Of a DNA stretch of 64,000 bases, positions 20,675 to 29,690 are shown in pieces. Source of the stretch: Onchidella celtica (Eukaryota > Mollusca > Gastropoda > Systellommatophora > Onchidiidae); contig OZ007570.1 in the NCBI GenBank assembly GCA_963931925.1, positions 36,866,620-36,930,619 on the forward strand, given 5' to 3'. Position 1 is the stretch's first letter. Each line of letters opens with the position of its first letter. The notes under the pieces are model-generated. The model did no database searches, had not been told where the DNA came from, and worked only from the letters and a program-made list of their open reading frames with translations. A program made the translations under genes and the position numbers.

Positions 20675-22015
20675 AGGAGACAAAGGCGACTGCAACAACT
20701 ATCGAGGCATATCCCTCCTCAGCATTACTGGAAAGGCTTTTGCTCGCGTCATCCTCTGCCGCCTTCAACAACTGGCGGAAAAAGTCTTACCAGAAACACA
20801 ATGTGGCTTTCGAAGCAAACGATCAACTATTGACATGATATTTGCACTTCGGCAAATCCAAGAAAAATGTAAAGAACAAAACAGGCCGCTTATAACATGC
20901 TTTGTGGACCTAACAAAGGCTTTCGACACCGTAAGCCGATCTGGCCTGTATGCAGTCCTTAAATCCATAGGCTGTCCACCAACATTGCTAAAACTTATTG
21001 CATCCTTCCACACTGACATGAGGGCATGTGTCAACTTTGAGGGCTGCACATCCAATTCATTTGCTGTAAACAGCGGTGTGAAGCAGGGATGTGTTCTTGC
21101 TCCTACCTTATTTGGTATATATTTTGCAGCCCTACTCAAGAATGCCTTTGGTCAATGTTCAGGTGGAGTACTTATTAACACCAGAGTGGACGGCTCCATT
21201 TTTAATGTTGCCAGACTAAAAGCAAAATCTCGTACAGAGCATATTATGTTACAAGAGCTCCTCTTCGCAGATGATGCTGCAATCATGGCCCACGATGAAA
21301 CCACGCTCCAGGCTCTCATCAATAGCCTTGCCAAAGCCTGTGACAAATTCATGCTAAAGATCAGTGTCTCAAAAACTGTAGTTTTGACACAAGGCTTGAG
21401 AAACCCCAACCCAATCATGCTGAATGGCTCTCCTCTGGAGCAAGTGGGAAAATTCTGCTACCTAGGCTCAACCATCAGTGGTAGCACAGACATAACAACT
21501 GAAATAAATGCCAGAATAGGAAAGGCGGCCACAGCTTTTGGCAAACTCTCAAAAAGGGTGTGGAACAATAGCAAGCTGACCATCAAAACAAAGGTACTCG
21601 TGTACCAAACTTGCGTCCTAAGCACCCTGCTGTATGGCTCAGAGACATGGACCACCTACTCCAAACATGAAAGATCCCTCAACTCCTTCCACCTGCGCTG
21701 CCTACGCAAAATTCTCAAGATCAAGTGGCAAGACAGGATCTCAAATATCGAAGTTCTGAGCCGAGCCAACATTCCATCAACTCAGGCTCTCCTAGGCAAA
21801 AAAAGACTGCGGTGGCTTGGACATCTCCACCGTATGGAAAATGATCGCATCCCCAGACAAATTCTCTACGGGGAACTTGCTACTGGCAACCGACCCAGAG
21901 GTAGGCCACATCTGCGATTCAAAGACACTTGCAAGGTCACGATGAAAGCATTCAACATCGACCCCAATGAATGGGAGAACCTTGCAAATGATCGAAGCAG
22001 ATGGAGACAAAAATT
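20675..22015 (+). pseudogene. LINE-A reverse transcriptase, main fragment
   Basis: The RT frame resumes right after the right LTR. Motifs in order: DCNNYRGISLLS near 20690, CGFRSKRSTIDMIFALRQ near 20800, DLTKAFDTVSR near 20908, SGVKQGCVLAPTLFGIYF near 21075 and the active site FADDAAIMAH near 21265. Next come CYLGSTISGS near 21460, LLYGSETW near 21627 and RWLGHLHRM…RPRGRP around 21810-21905. At 22015 the element is interrupted by LINE-B, and the frame then runs to an artificial stop at 22038-22040. Apart from the two insertions I see no stop in this portion. Confidence 0.93.
21933..22015. repeat. 83-base target duplication, left copy
   Basis: From AAGGTCACGATGAAAGC to GGAGACAAAAATT, this segment is repeated exactly by eye at 23830-23912. 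The bases just outside differ (C against G on the left, A against G on the right). It encodes part of the LINE-A C-terminal region, so it is target sequence duplicated by the LINE-B insertion. Confidence 0.93.
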
Positions 22016-23809
22016 AAAAAAGACAAAGAGGAGTTCATAGGAATGTTAGCAGAGAAAGCAGAGAAGGCAGCAACAGGAGGACACATGAGGATCCTCTACC
22101 AGACTACAAAGACTCTTGCTGGAAAATATGGAAAACCTGAAGTTCCTGTCAAGGATTACAACAGGAAGGCTATTTTTGGAAAGGAAGCTCAGGCAAAAAG
22201 ATGGATAGAACATTTTAACAGCCTCTTGAACAGACCTCCACCAAGCAACCCACCCGACATTCTACCCGCAAGAAATGATTTACCAATCAGTTGCGACCCT
22301 CCGACTAAAGCAGAGATTAATGATGCCATAAAGCAGTTAAATCGAGGCAAGGCAGCTGGACCAGACCAGATCCCACCAGAGGCGCTGAAGGCAGATGCTG
22401 CTGGGGCTGCAGAGGGTCTGCACTCACTATTCTCGAGGATTTGGATCGGAGGCAAGTTTCCAAAGGACTGGAAGGAAGGACACCTCGTGAAGCTCCCAAA
22501 AAAAGGGGACCTCAGCAATTGTAGTAACTACAGAGGAATCACACTTCTCTCCATCCCAGGAAAGGTTTTCAATCGGATTATTCTCAAGCGAATACAGAAT
22601 GCAACAGACCAAAAACTTCGCGAGGAGCAAGCTGGTTTCAGGAGTAATCGATCAACCACCGACCAGATCGCCACGCTGAGAATCATAGTAGAGCAGTCGC
22701 TAGAGTGGAACTCCCAACTGATAGTGAACTTCCTTGACTACGAGAAGGCCTTTGATAGCATCGATAGAGAAACACTGTGGAGAATATTGAGACATTATGG
22801 AATCCCAGAGAAGATGGTGAATCTTATCAAGAGCATGTACGAGGGGACAAGTTGCAGAGTCGTACATGATGGTGAGCTTACTGACAGCTTTGATATCAAG
22901 ACTGGTGTTAGGCAGGGTTGTTTGCTGTCCCCATTTCTGTTTATCCTGGTGATTGATTGGCTTATGAAAGAAACCACCAGTGGAGGAAGAAATGGCATAC
23001 AATGGACCCCATGGACACAGCTGGACGATCTAGATTTTGCAGATGACTTGGCACTATTGTCGCACACACACGACCAGATGCAAGCAAAGACTACAGCTCT
23101 AAACAAAATTTCAGAATCTATTGGATTGAGGATACATCCCGCGAAGTCGAAGGACCTAAAAATTGTTGCACCCCTAAGCGAACAAGTCACAGTAGGAGAT
23201 CAACCACTGGAAGATGTAGAGTCCTTCTGCTATCTTGGTAGTATCATTGACAATAAGGGAGGAACAGAGGCAGAAGTCAAAGCACGAATTGGAAAGGCAC
23301 AGGCAGCTTTCACATCCTTAAGCAAGATTTGGAGAACCAAGGATATATCTCTAAAAACAAAGCTGAGGATATTCAACTCGAACGTGAAGTCAGTCCTGTT
23401 GTATGGATGTGAGACTTGGAATGCGTCCCAGGCCTGCATAAAGAGAATCCAAGTTTTCATCAACAGATGTTTGAGGAAGCTACTTAAGATCAGATGGACA
23501 GACAAGGTCAGCAATGAAATTGTATGGAAAAGAACAAGACAGAACCCAGTCAGAGAGGAAATTGGTAGGAGGCGATGGAGATGGATCGGCCACACTCTCA
23601 GGAGGCCAGGAAACAGCATCACGAAGAAGGTATTGGACTGGAATCCCCAGGGCAAGAGATCAAGAGGAAGGCCGCGCGGAACGTGGAGAAGAGCCAGAGA
23701 AAATGATGTGCAACGAAGCGGAAAGACTTGGAATAATGTAAAGAGGCTGGCCCATGATAGAGAGGGATGGAAGGTGTTTGTTGGTGGCCTATACCCTGAT
23801 CCAGGGTGA
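22016..23809 (+). CDS. LINE-B reverse transcriptase, N-terminally truncated
   Basis: The frame is open from the element's first bases to TGA at 23807-23809; an ATG at 22001 belongs to the flanking target sequence. Motifs: RWIEHFNSLLNRP, GKAAGPDQIPPEALK near 22350, NYRGITLLSIPGKVFNRI near 22525, AGFRSNRSTTDQIATLR near 22630, DYEKAFDSIDR near 22737, GVRQGCLLSPFLFILVIDWL near 22905 and the active site FADDLALLSH near 23035. The C-terminal region shows LLYGCETW, RRRWRWIGH and RSRGRPRGTWRR, then ends GLYPDPG within the conserved tail. No zinc finger is present at the C-terminus, unlike LINE-A and LINE-D. About 598 codons lack internal stops, so the copy is young. Clade assignment (RTE-related or other) would need a tree. 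Confidence 0.9.
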   Translation, partial: KKDKEEFIGMLAEKAEKAATGGHMRILYQTTKTLAGKYGKPEVPVKDYNRKAIFGKEAQAKRWIEHFNSLLNRPPPSNPPDILPARNDLPISCDPPTKAEINDAIKQLNRGKAAGPDQIPPEALKADAAGAAEGLHSLFSRIWIGGKFPKDWKEGHLVKLPKKGDLSNCSNYRGITLLSIPGKVFNRIILKRIQNATDQKLREEQAGFRSNRSTTDQIATLRIIVEQSLEWNSQLIVNFLDYEKAFDSIDRETLWRILRHYGIPEKMVNLIKSMYEGTSCRVVHDGELTDSFDIKTGVRQGCLLSPFLFILVIDWLMKETTSGGRNGIQWTPWTQLDDLDFADDLALLSHTHDQMQAKTTALNKISESIGLRIHPAKSKDLKIVAPLSEQVTVGDQPLEDVESFCYLGSIIDNKGGTEAEVKARIGKAQAAFTSLSKIWRTKDISLKTKLRIFNSNVKSVLLYGCETWNASQACIKRIQVFINRCLRKLLKIRWTDKVSNEIVWKRTRQNPVREEIGRRRWRWIGHTLRRPGNSITKKVLDWNPQGKRSRGRPRGTWRRARENDVQRSGKTWNNVKRLAHDREGWKVFVGGLYPDPG

Positions 23810-23829
23810 GAAAGGCAATGATGATGATG
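22016..23829 (+). mobile_element. LINE-B, 5'-truncated non-LTR retrotransposon inserted in LINE-A
   Basis: The 1814 inserted bases begin with an A-rich AAAAAAGACAAAGAGG and end with an ATG microsatellite tail. They are flanked by the 83-base duplication. The sequence belongs to a different LINE lineage from LINE-A and LINE-D, as the RT and C-terminus differ clearly. The endonuclease part is missing. The same tail occurs alone at 9098-9148. Confidence 0.93.
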
Positions 23830-23912
23830 AAGGTCACGATGAAAGCATTCAACATCGACCCCAATGAATGGGAGAACCTTGCAAATGATCGAAGCAGATG
23901 GAGACAAAAATT
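23830..23912. repeat. 83-base target duplication, right copy
   Basis: It is identical by eye to 21933-22015 and immediately follows the ATG tail of LINE-B. LINE-A coding sequence continues from 23913. Confidence 0.93.
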
Positions 23913-24140
23913 GCGCAGTGGCACGCTCGCAATAGACTTCAAGGCAAAAGAAACATACCTGACAAAACGACAGAGGCGGAATGAAAACACTCGCCAAAGT
24001 GAACCCAAAAGACTGACCTGCAATCACTGCCATCGCACTCTCGGGTCAAACATTGGTAGAATAAGCCACGAGAGAAGCTGTCAGTCAAAGTGAAAGTGAA
24101 TATTCTAGCTGCTAAGACCGTCTGTAAAGACGCTAAAGGC
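23913..24140 (+). pseudogene. LINE-A C-terminal zinc finger and 3' end
   Basis: After the duplication the LINE-A frame continues through a basic region (TKRQRRNENTRQSEPKR) into CNHCHRTLGSNIGRISHERSC, and stops at about 24091-24093. The finger has spacing C-x2-C-x12-H-x3-C. It is the counterpart of the C2H2 finger that ends LINE-D with the same spacing. A 3' untranslated tail of some 50 bases ends near 24140 in ATATATATAAAG. Such fingers in LINEs are thought to help nucleic-acid binding. Confidence 0.85.
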
Positions 24141-24575
24141 CATATATATAAAGTAATCCTTCATTGTTTGAAACACCCCATCACGTTTGCTTAGAGTATA
24201 ATCCACGTGTCAACACACCTGCCTTCTGAAGTCTGAAGTTGTGAAACAGAGAGTGGACGGGCATTTTTTTCCCTTAAAACATTCAGAAAGACGCCCCTGA
24301 ACTGCAGAGATTCTCTGCAACACATTAAACAGAGTGTGGGGCTTTGTGGTGAGCGGTTCAGTTTGCTCATGACACACCTTGCACTGCAAATAAACCCACT
24401 CCTTTCTCAATCTCGCCTTCTCTCTCTCCCCTCTCTCCCTCCCGGTCCCTCTCTCACTCTCTCTCTCTCTCTTTCTCTCTCGGGCATGTAAAAAAGGGGG
24501 TTGGGGCTTAATGGTGAGCGATTCGATTTTCTCGTGACTCACCTTACACTGTGGAGCATCGCAAATAAACCCACA

Positions 24576-24668
<93 letters not shown>

Positions 24669-25138
24669 TTCTCTTTGCAACCCTCCACTGGAAAATTGTC
24701 TGGTCGGCTGTTGGCCCCCAATTTTTTTTCATATGATTTTTTTTAATAGCCCCCCCCCCCCACACCACACACACACACACACACACACAAACATACACAC
24801 CAGACAAGTTTTGCTTTATAGGTGACATTTAACCCTTCTGTGTGCCATTTCAACTGTATCCTTTTAACTCACAACAGCCAATTGTTTAGAAAAGGGAAAA
24901 AATTATTCAACATATTTTTATCTTTTCGTCTCGTTGCCTTTCATATTCTGCGTCAGCTGCATTAAGAGCCTCTTCACATGAGGCGATTTACCAGCTTTTT
25001 TTTTGTGTTTTTGTGGCGCATTAGAAATAGAGAGAGAGAGAGTGAGAGGGATAGAGAGAGAGAGAGAGAGAAACTTTTCATTTTGATTTACCTATGGTGA
25101 CCCAATACCTACGATTTGTATTTTGTATGTATCTAATG
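24141..25138. repeat. Microsatellite-rich spacer with a duplicated unit
   Basis: A CT microsatellite covers 24575-24665, with a smaller pyrimidine block at 24416-24480. A C-tract (24751-24760) precedes CA repeats (24761-24789), and an AG repeat lies at 25029-25071. Two related units, at about 24330-24415 and 24500-24572, share GGGGCTT…GGTGAGCG, TCATGACACACCTTG/TCGTGACTCACCTTA and GCAAATAAACCCAC. ORFs of Arg-Glu or Ser-Leu repeats here are microsatellite artefacts. Confidence 0.7.
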
Positions 25139-26412
25139 TGTTGGATGAACTACGAGTGGCTAATGTGGTTACTGCGTGGGTTCAATAGTAACTCCCTTAA
25201 GGATACACAGGATTAACAAACACAGGGTTCTGCTGGCAATCTTATTTATTCAAAAGCCTAACAAAGGTATCGCTACCAAAAGGCATAGGGAAAACCCTAT
25301 CAAGAAAAGGAAAATGAAGCCCAGAAAAAGAAGAGAAACCCAGAAAAGAAGCCCAACCAGCCATAAGCCAAAGTCTCTCCGGGTCCTGCGCTACCGCTTC
25401 ATGCCTTATGGGGCGGGGTGGCGATGGCAAGCGTCGGCAAGCCTCTGAGCTGCTACGGGCCCGGGTTGCTGGTCTGGGTTCACTGTGCTGTCGGCTCTTG
25501 TCTCTGCGTCTATGATGGAGTGTGCTGACCACTCGAACTCGCATCTTATTTATGAGCCAGCGCGGACGTCCGGGAGAGCTATTACGTAGCCCGTGTTGCA
25601 CAAGTGAAAGGCTCGGATATTGAGTCCAGCCGAACAACATAACCGGTTAGGGTCCTAACACAATCGAATTTACAGTACGGTTAAAAGGGTGCACACAAAA
25701 GTCAATTAGGTATCCCAGTAAACTGCAGAAATTACTCTAACGTCCCCTCCAGCAATAATTGAATAAATTTGACCCAGGTTGGATTTATCGGGGATAACAT
25801 GCGTCTAACTCGGGGTTTACTCTAGATCCGAGATCCTCTTATTAATCATTTCAATAGGACACGTGCATCAAAGTACAACAAAATTGGTACCAATATAAAG
25901 TAGAAACTTGCTGCTAAAATTCTAACTGACTACTTATACCAGAAACCCGGTAATAGTTTTAATATAAATTTTCAAAGTGTCAGGACTAACAACATTCGAC
26001 AATTTTGTGCGGGATACTTTCGTCCATTAATACGACGTATCTCCATTGATAACAAACGTTATCATGAGTACCTATTTTGTACCGATAGGGTATTGTCTAC
26101 TCTCAACAATGAATTCGGGCTCCCGTCTTTCTGTCGGTGGATAACAACGAAGGAGCGAGTTGTAAGAAACTTAAAGCCATGATATAAGAGTTGGAAGCCC
26201 GGTGGTCAACATTTCCAACTGACCAATCAAAATGCGCGCTTTTCACCGTGATGTGAATAACGGATCCCGCGCTAGTATTACAAGGGAAATAATCCAATTA
26301 ATGGTACTCGGCCAAGTGTCCCTAAACTACTATGAGTGGCCGTCCCTTACTCACGCACTAGCGTTACCATGAAAGCACATATTAAAAATAGAAAATCGTT
26401 CATCCTCTCACA
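25139..26412 (-). repeat. LTR (downstream one in element orientation)
   Basis: On the plus strand it begins TGTTGGATGAACTACGAG and ends ATCCTCTCACA. It matches 27461-28734 except for G/T in CTCGGGGTTT near 25819 and A/G in AACGGATCCC near 26264. Mirrored ORFs of 132 and 90 codons occur in both LTR copies; they have no domain and are not supported as genes. Confidence 0.92.
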
Positions 26413-27460
26413 TTCTCCCCTGCTAAGTCACGTAGTCCCTTACGTGACACATACATCAATTCAAAGGTTTACAAAAGACCACTGAAGGTATAATCAAACT
26501 CTAAGGGGCTATGATACCATCACTTAGAGTAGAACAATTGCAAATTACACACAGTGAACCGAAGTACAACAATGGTCCATCCTCTTTATAACTACTAACA
26601 GGTGGCGTGAACCGGCTAAGTTACTACTGGCATCCTGAAGATGTACACAACAGTCTCAGCTCTGGCTGTAGTAAGTTACATCATATGGACAAAACAACAG
26701 GTCCCAGACCTGCAACGGTGGTCCCAGACCACTATCAGGGTTAACGTAGGATCGAACAGTACAAAAAAAAGACAATATGCTATAAGGGCACTAGTGCAAT
26801 GAAAAAGGTAAGGTCAACATAGGCATTAAGTCATCGTAACTAAGCTGTGGAGAAAGCTAACATGGGCATACTCTCTAACTTAAAATCTGGAGGCGGGGCT
26901 CACTTGATCGTCGGTCTGTCCTCTGGCCTAATGGAAACTAGGGGGGTCTTGATGGGTGCGCTCCCCTGCTCTTGCTGCACTCACAGTCAATGTCTAATGT
27001 TAATCACTAATAAGAGTCAGAGGTCCAATCTCTGGGGTTGTCTGTGTGGGCGGCTGGACCTTCGCACAGGAGGTAGGCGCTGGGAAGTTGTCATCCCAGG
27101 TTGAGGGTCCGGTCGGGCTGCAGGTGGCTGGCAAGGGTGGTGAGCCGGGAAGTACCAGACATCGGTCGACGCAGGCAGTGGAGGCGGGTGCTGTGGACGT
27201 GTGTTGACCACTGGGGGGTGAAATAACCGCAACGGGTCCCTGTTGACTGCAGTGGGATGGGTGGTGTACACAGGACTGGGATACAGGTCCTGAATCTTGA
27301 GTTGATGTTGGAGGGCGTTGGTCTTCGTGGCTCCCTGGTTCCTATGGGGTGGGGCAGGGGTTGGCTGGCCGGCTGGGCTTCAAACTAAAAATTTCCACGG
27401 CTGGGTTTTCTACACTACAAACTAACCCTTCTGTGTATCCCACTTCTTGACACCAGAAAA
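26413..27460 (-). other. Interior of the non-autonomous LTR element, with primer site and purine tract
   Basis: At the right end, ATCCCACTTCTTGACACCA (27437-27455) reads on the minus strand as a TGGTGTCA…AGTGGGAT primer site. It matches the 3' end of tRNA-Leu apart from one extra base, and lies five bases from the LTR. At the left end, the minus strand reads GCAGGGGAGAA directly before the other LTR, a good polypurine tract. The middle, 26880-27370, is relatively GC-rich with no significant ORF. Confidence 0.85.
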
Positions 27461-28734
27461 TGTTGGATGAACTACGAGTGGCTAATGTGGTTACTGCGTG
27501 GGTTCAATAGTAACTCCCTTAAGGATACACAGGATTAACAAACACAGGGTTCTGCTGGCAATCTTATTTATTCAAAAGCCTAACAAAGGTATCGCTACCA
27601 AAAGGCATAGGGAAAACCCTATCAAGAAAAGGAAAATGAAGCCCAGAAAAAGAAGAGAAACCCAGAAAAGAAGCCCAACCAGCCATAAGCCAAAGTCTCT
27701 CCGGGTCCTGCGCTACCGCTTCATGCCTTATGGGGCGGGGTGGCGATGGCAAGCGTCGGCAAGCCTCTGAGCTGCTACGGGCCCGGGTTGCTGGTCTGGG
27801 TTCACTGTGCTGTCGGCTCTTGTCTCTGCGTCTATGATGGAGTGTGCTGACCACTCGAACTCGCATCTTATTTATGAGCCAGCGCGGACGTCCGGGAGAG
27901 CTATTACGTAGCCCGTGTTGCACAAGTGAAAGGCTCGGATATTGAGTCCAGCCGAACAACATAACCGGTTAGGGTCCTAACACAATCGAATTTACAGTAC
28001 GGTTAAAAGGGTGCACACAAAAGTCAATTAGGTATCCCAGTAAACTGCAGAAATTACTCTAACGTCCCCTCCAGCAATAATTGAATAAATTTGACCCAGG
28101 TTGGATTTATCGGGGATAACATGCGTCTAACTCGTGGTTTACTCTAGATCCGAGATCCTCTTATTAATCATTTCAATAGGACACGTGCATCAAAGTACAA
28201 CAAAATTGGTACCAATATAAAGTAGAAACTTGCTGCTAAAATTCTAACTGACTACTTATACCAGAAACCCGGTAATAGTTTTAATATAAATTTTCAAAGT
28301 GTCAGGACTAACAACATTCGACAATTTTGTGCGGGATACTTTCGTCCATTAATACGACGTATCTCCATTGATAACAAACGTTATCATGAGTACCTATTTT
28401 GTACCGATAGGGTATTGTCTACTCTCAACAATGAATTCGGGCTCCCGTCTTTCTGTCGGTGGATAACAACGAAGGAGCGAGTTGTAAGAAACTTAAAGCC
28501 ATGATATAAGAGTTGGAAGCCCGGTGGTCAACATTTCCAACTGACCAATCAAAATGCGCGCTTTTCACCGTGATGTGAATAACGGGTCCCGCGCTAGTAT
28601 TACAAGGGAAATAATCCAATTAATGGTACTCGGCCAAGTGTCCCTAAACTACTATGAGTGGCCGTCCCTTACTCACGCACTAGCGTTACCATGAAAGCAC
28701 ATATTAAAAATAGAAAATCGTTCATCCTCTCACA
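27461..28734 (-). repeat. LTR (upstream one in element orientation)
   Basis: This 1274-base copy is nearly identical to 25139-26412 and is followed directly by the TAATG duplication at 28735-28739. In element orientation it would carry the promoter; no strong TATA box stands out. Confidence 0.92.
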
Positions 28735-28944
28735 TAATGGTATATATTTTATGCTGGCTGATCTGTGTCATGGGGAAAAAGAAAAGTACTGAATGAAGAC
28801 AAAACTTATTGTCTGTCTAATGGTGTTTGTATTTTGTATACTTCTTTAATCTTATTTGGGAAATTTGCCTTAGTGTCATTGCAGCCCAGTTACAACTGGG
28901 CCAGTCACGTCGTCGCCACAGTACAGCGCCGGTCGGTGGTTGTT

Positions 28945-29110
28945 TTCTTTTTTCGGGGGGGGGGGGGGTGTGTGACGGGGAGGGTGGGGGGTGGTAGGTA
29001 TAAATTTTATTTAATTTTTCCGGGACAGCAGCCTGTTCGGCCTGCTCTTTTCGATTTCCAACTGCCAAGGTATCTTTAACGTGCACCACGTGCACACAAA
29101 CTCTCCCAGT
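28945..29110 (-). mobile_element. SINE-like core copy with C-tract
   Basis: The minus strand carries the same core as 3063-3413: GTGCACGTTAAAGATACC, TTGGCAGTTGGAAATCG and GAGCAGGCCGAACAGGC, then an interrupted C-tract (G on this strand at 28958-28968). It is more diverged than the 3.1 kb and 58.4 kb copies. The ends are unclear. Confidence 0.65.
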
Positions 29111-29189
29111 TTTCCGCCCTTGGTCATGAGATGGTATGGTCTCAGTTCACACCCAGTAAAGAGTTACAAAGCTTGAAATTCTTTCTTAT

Positions 29190-29393
29190 TCACCTTTCAT
29201 ATTCTACAAGGAACAGTGCAAGGAGGCAGAAGGAGAGGAAGACAGAGAAAGAGATGGGAGGATAACATCAGTGAATGGACTGGCCTCACACTCAGCAACT
29301 GCCTAAGAGCGTCTGAGAACCGGGAGGAATGGAGTAGGCTGGTTGGGAATCTTCTGTTACGCCCCAACGGTCTTCTAAGACTCCGGGATATAT
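29190..29393 (+). pseudogene. 3' terminal fragment of an RTE-like LINE with GATA tail
   Basis: Translation from about 29190 gives [33 protein letters not shown] and [14 protein letters not shown], ending at TAG near 29391-29393. This is the C-terminal signature of many invertebrate endonuclease-RT elements (ILQGT…RRRGRQ..RW.DNI.EWTG). The RT core is absent, so the copy is severely 5'-truncated. A GATA/GATG tetranucleotide array begins immediately after the stop and probably grew from the element's tail. Confidence 0.8.
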
Positions 29394-29427
29394 AGAGACA
29401 AATAGATATAGATAGAGAGAGAGAAAG

Positions 29428-29475
<48 letters not shown>

Positions 29476-29480
29476 GGATG

Positions 29481-29555
<75 letters not shown>

Positions 29556-29690
29556 GGATGGATGGATGGATGGATGGATGGATGGATGGATGGATGGATG
29601 GATGGATGGACGGGCGGACGGACGGACGGACGGACGGTCGGGCGGACGGACAGATAGATAGATAGATAAATGGATGGATACATAGACACA
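29394..29690. repeat. GATA/GATG/GGAC tetranucleotide microsatellite
   Basis: Runs of GATA (29428-29560), GATG (29553-29610), GGAC (29610-29650) and GATA again (29651-29670) end in a G-rich patch. Long Ser-Ile-Tyr-Leu or His-Pro-Ser-Ile ORFs on the minus strand are translations of this array, not genes. Confidence 0.95.

Larger units (their letters stand above)
25139..28734 (-). mobile_element. Young non-autonomous LTR retrotransposon (LARD-like)
   Basis: Two 1274-base direct repeats (25139-26412 and 27461-28734) with TG…CA ends flank a 1048-base interior, and TAATG duplications flank the whole (25134-25138 and 28735-28739). The minus-strand orientation comes from a tRNA-Leu-like primer site beside the right repeat and a purine tract beside the left one. 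The interior holds no gag, protease, integrase or RT. Mobilisation must therefore have used proteins from another element. I find only two substitutions between the LTRs, so insertion is very recent. The autonomous partner is not in this window. Confidence 0.92.

Noticed and set aside
22001-22040. Fusion of LINE-A and LINE-B into one protein
   Set aside because: LINE-A enters LINE-B in a different frame and stops at 22038-22040; the ATG at 22001 that reads into LINE-B is in another frame of the target duplication.
24210-24828. ORFs of Arg-Glu or Ser-Leu repeats
   Set aside because: They are products of the CT/GA microsatellite at 24575-24665, seen in several frames at once.
25242-25640. 132-codon minus-strand ORF, repeated at 27564-27962
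   Set aside because: It lies inside both LTR copies and is duplicated because the LTR is; no domain, and overlapping ORFs occur on the other strand.
29394-29690. CRISPR-like array
   Set aside because: The units are four bases with no spacers; it is a microsatellite in a eukaryotic genome.
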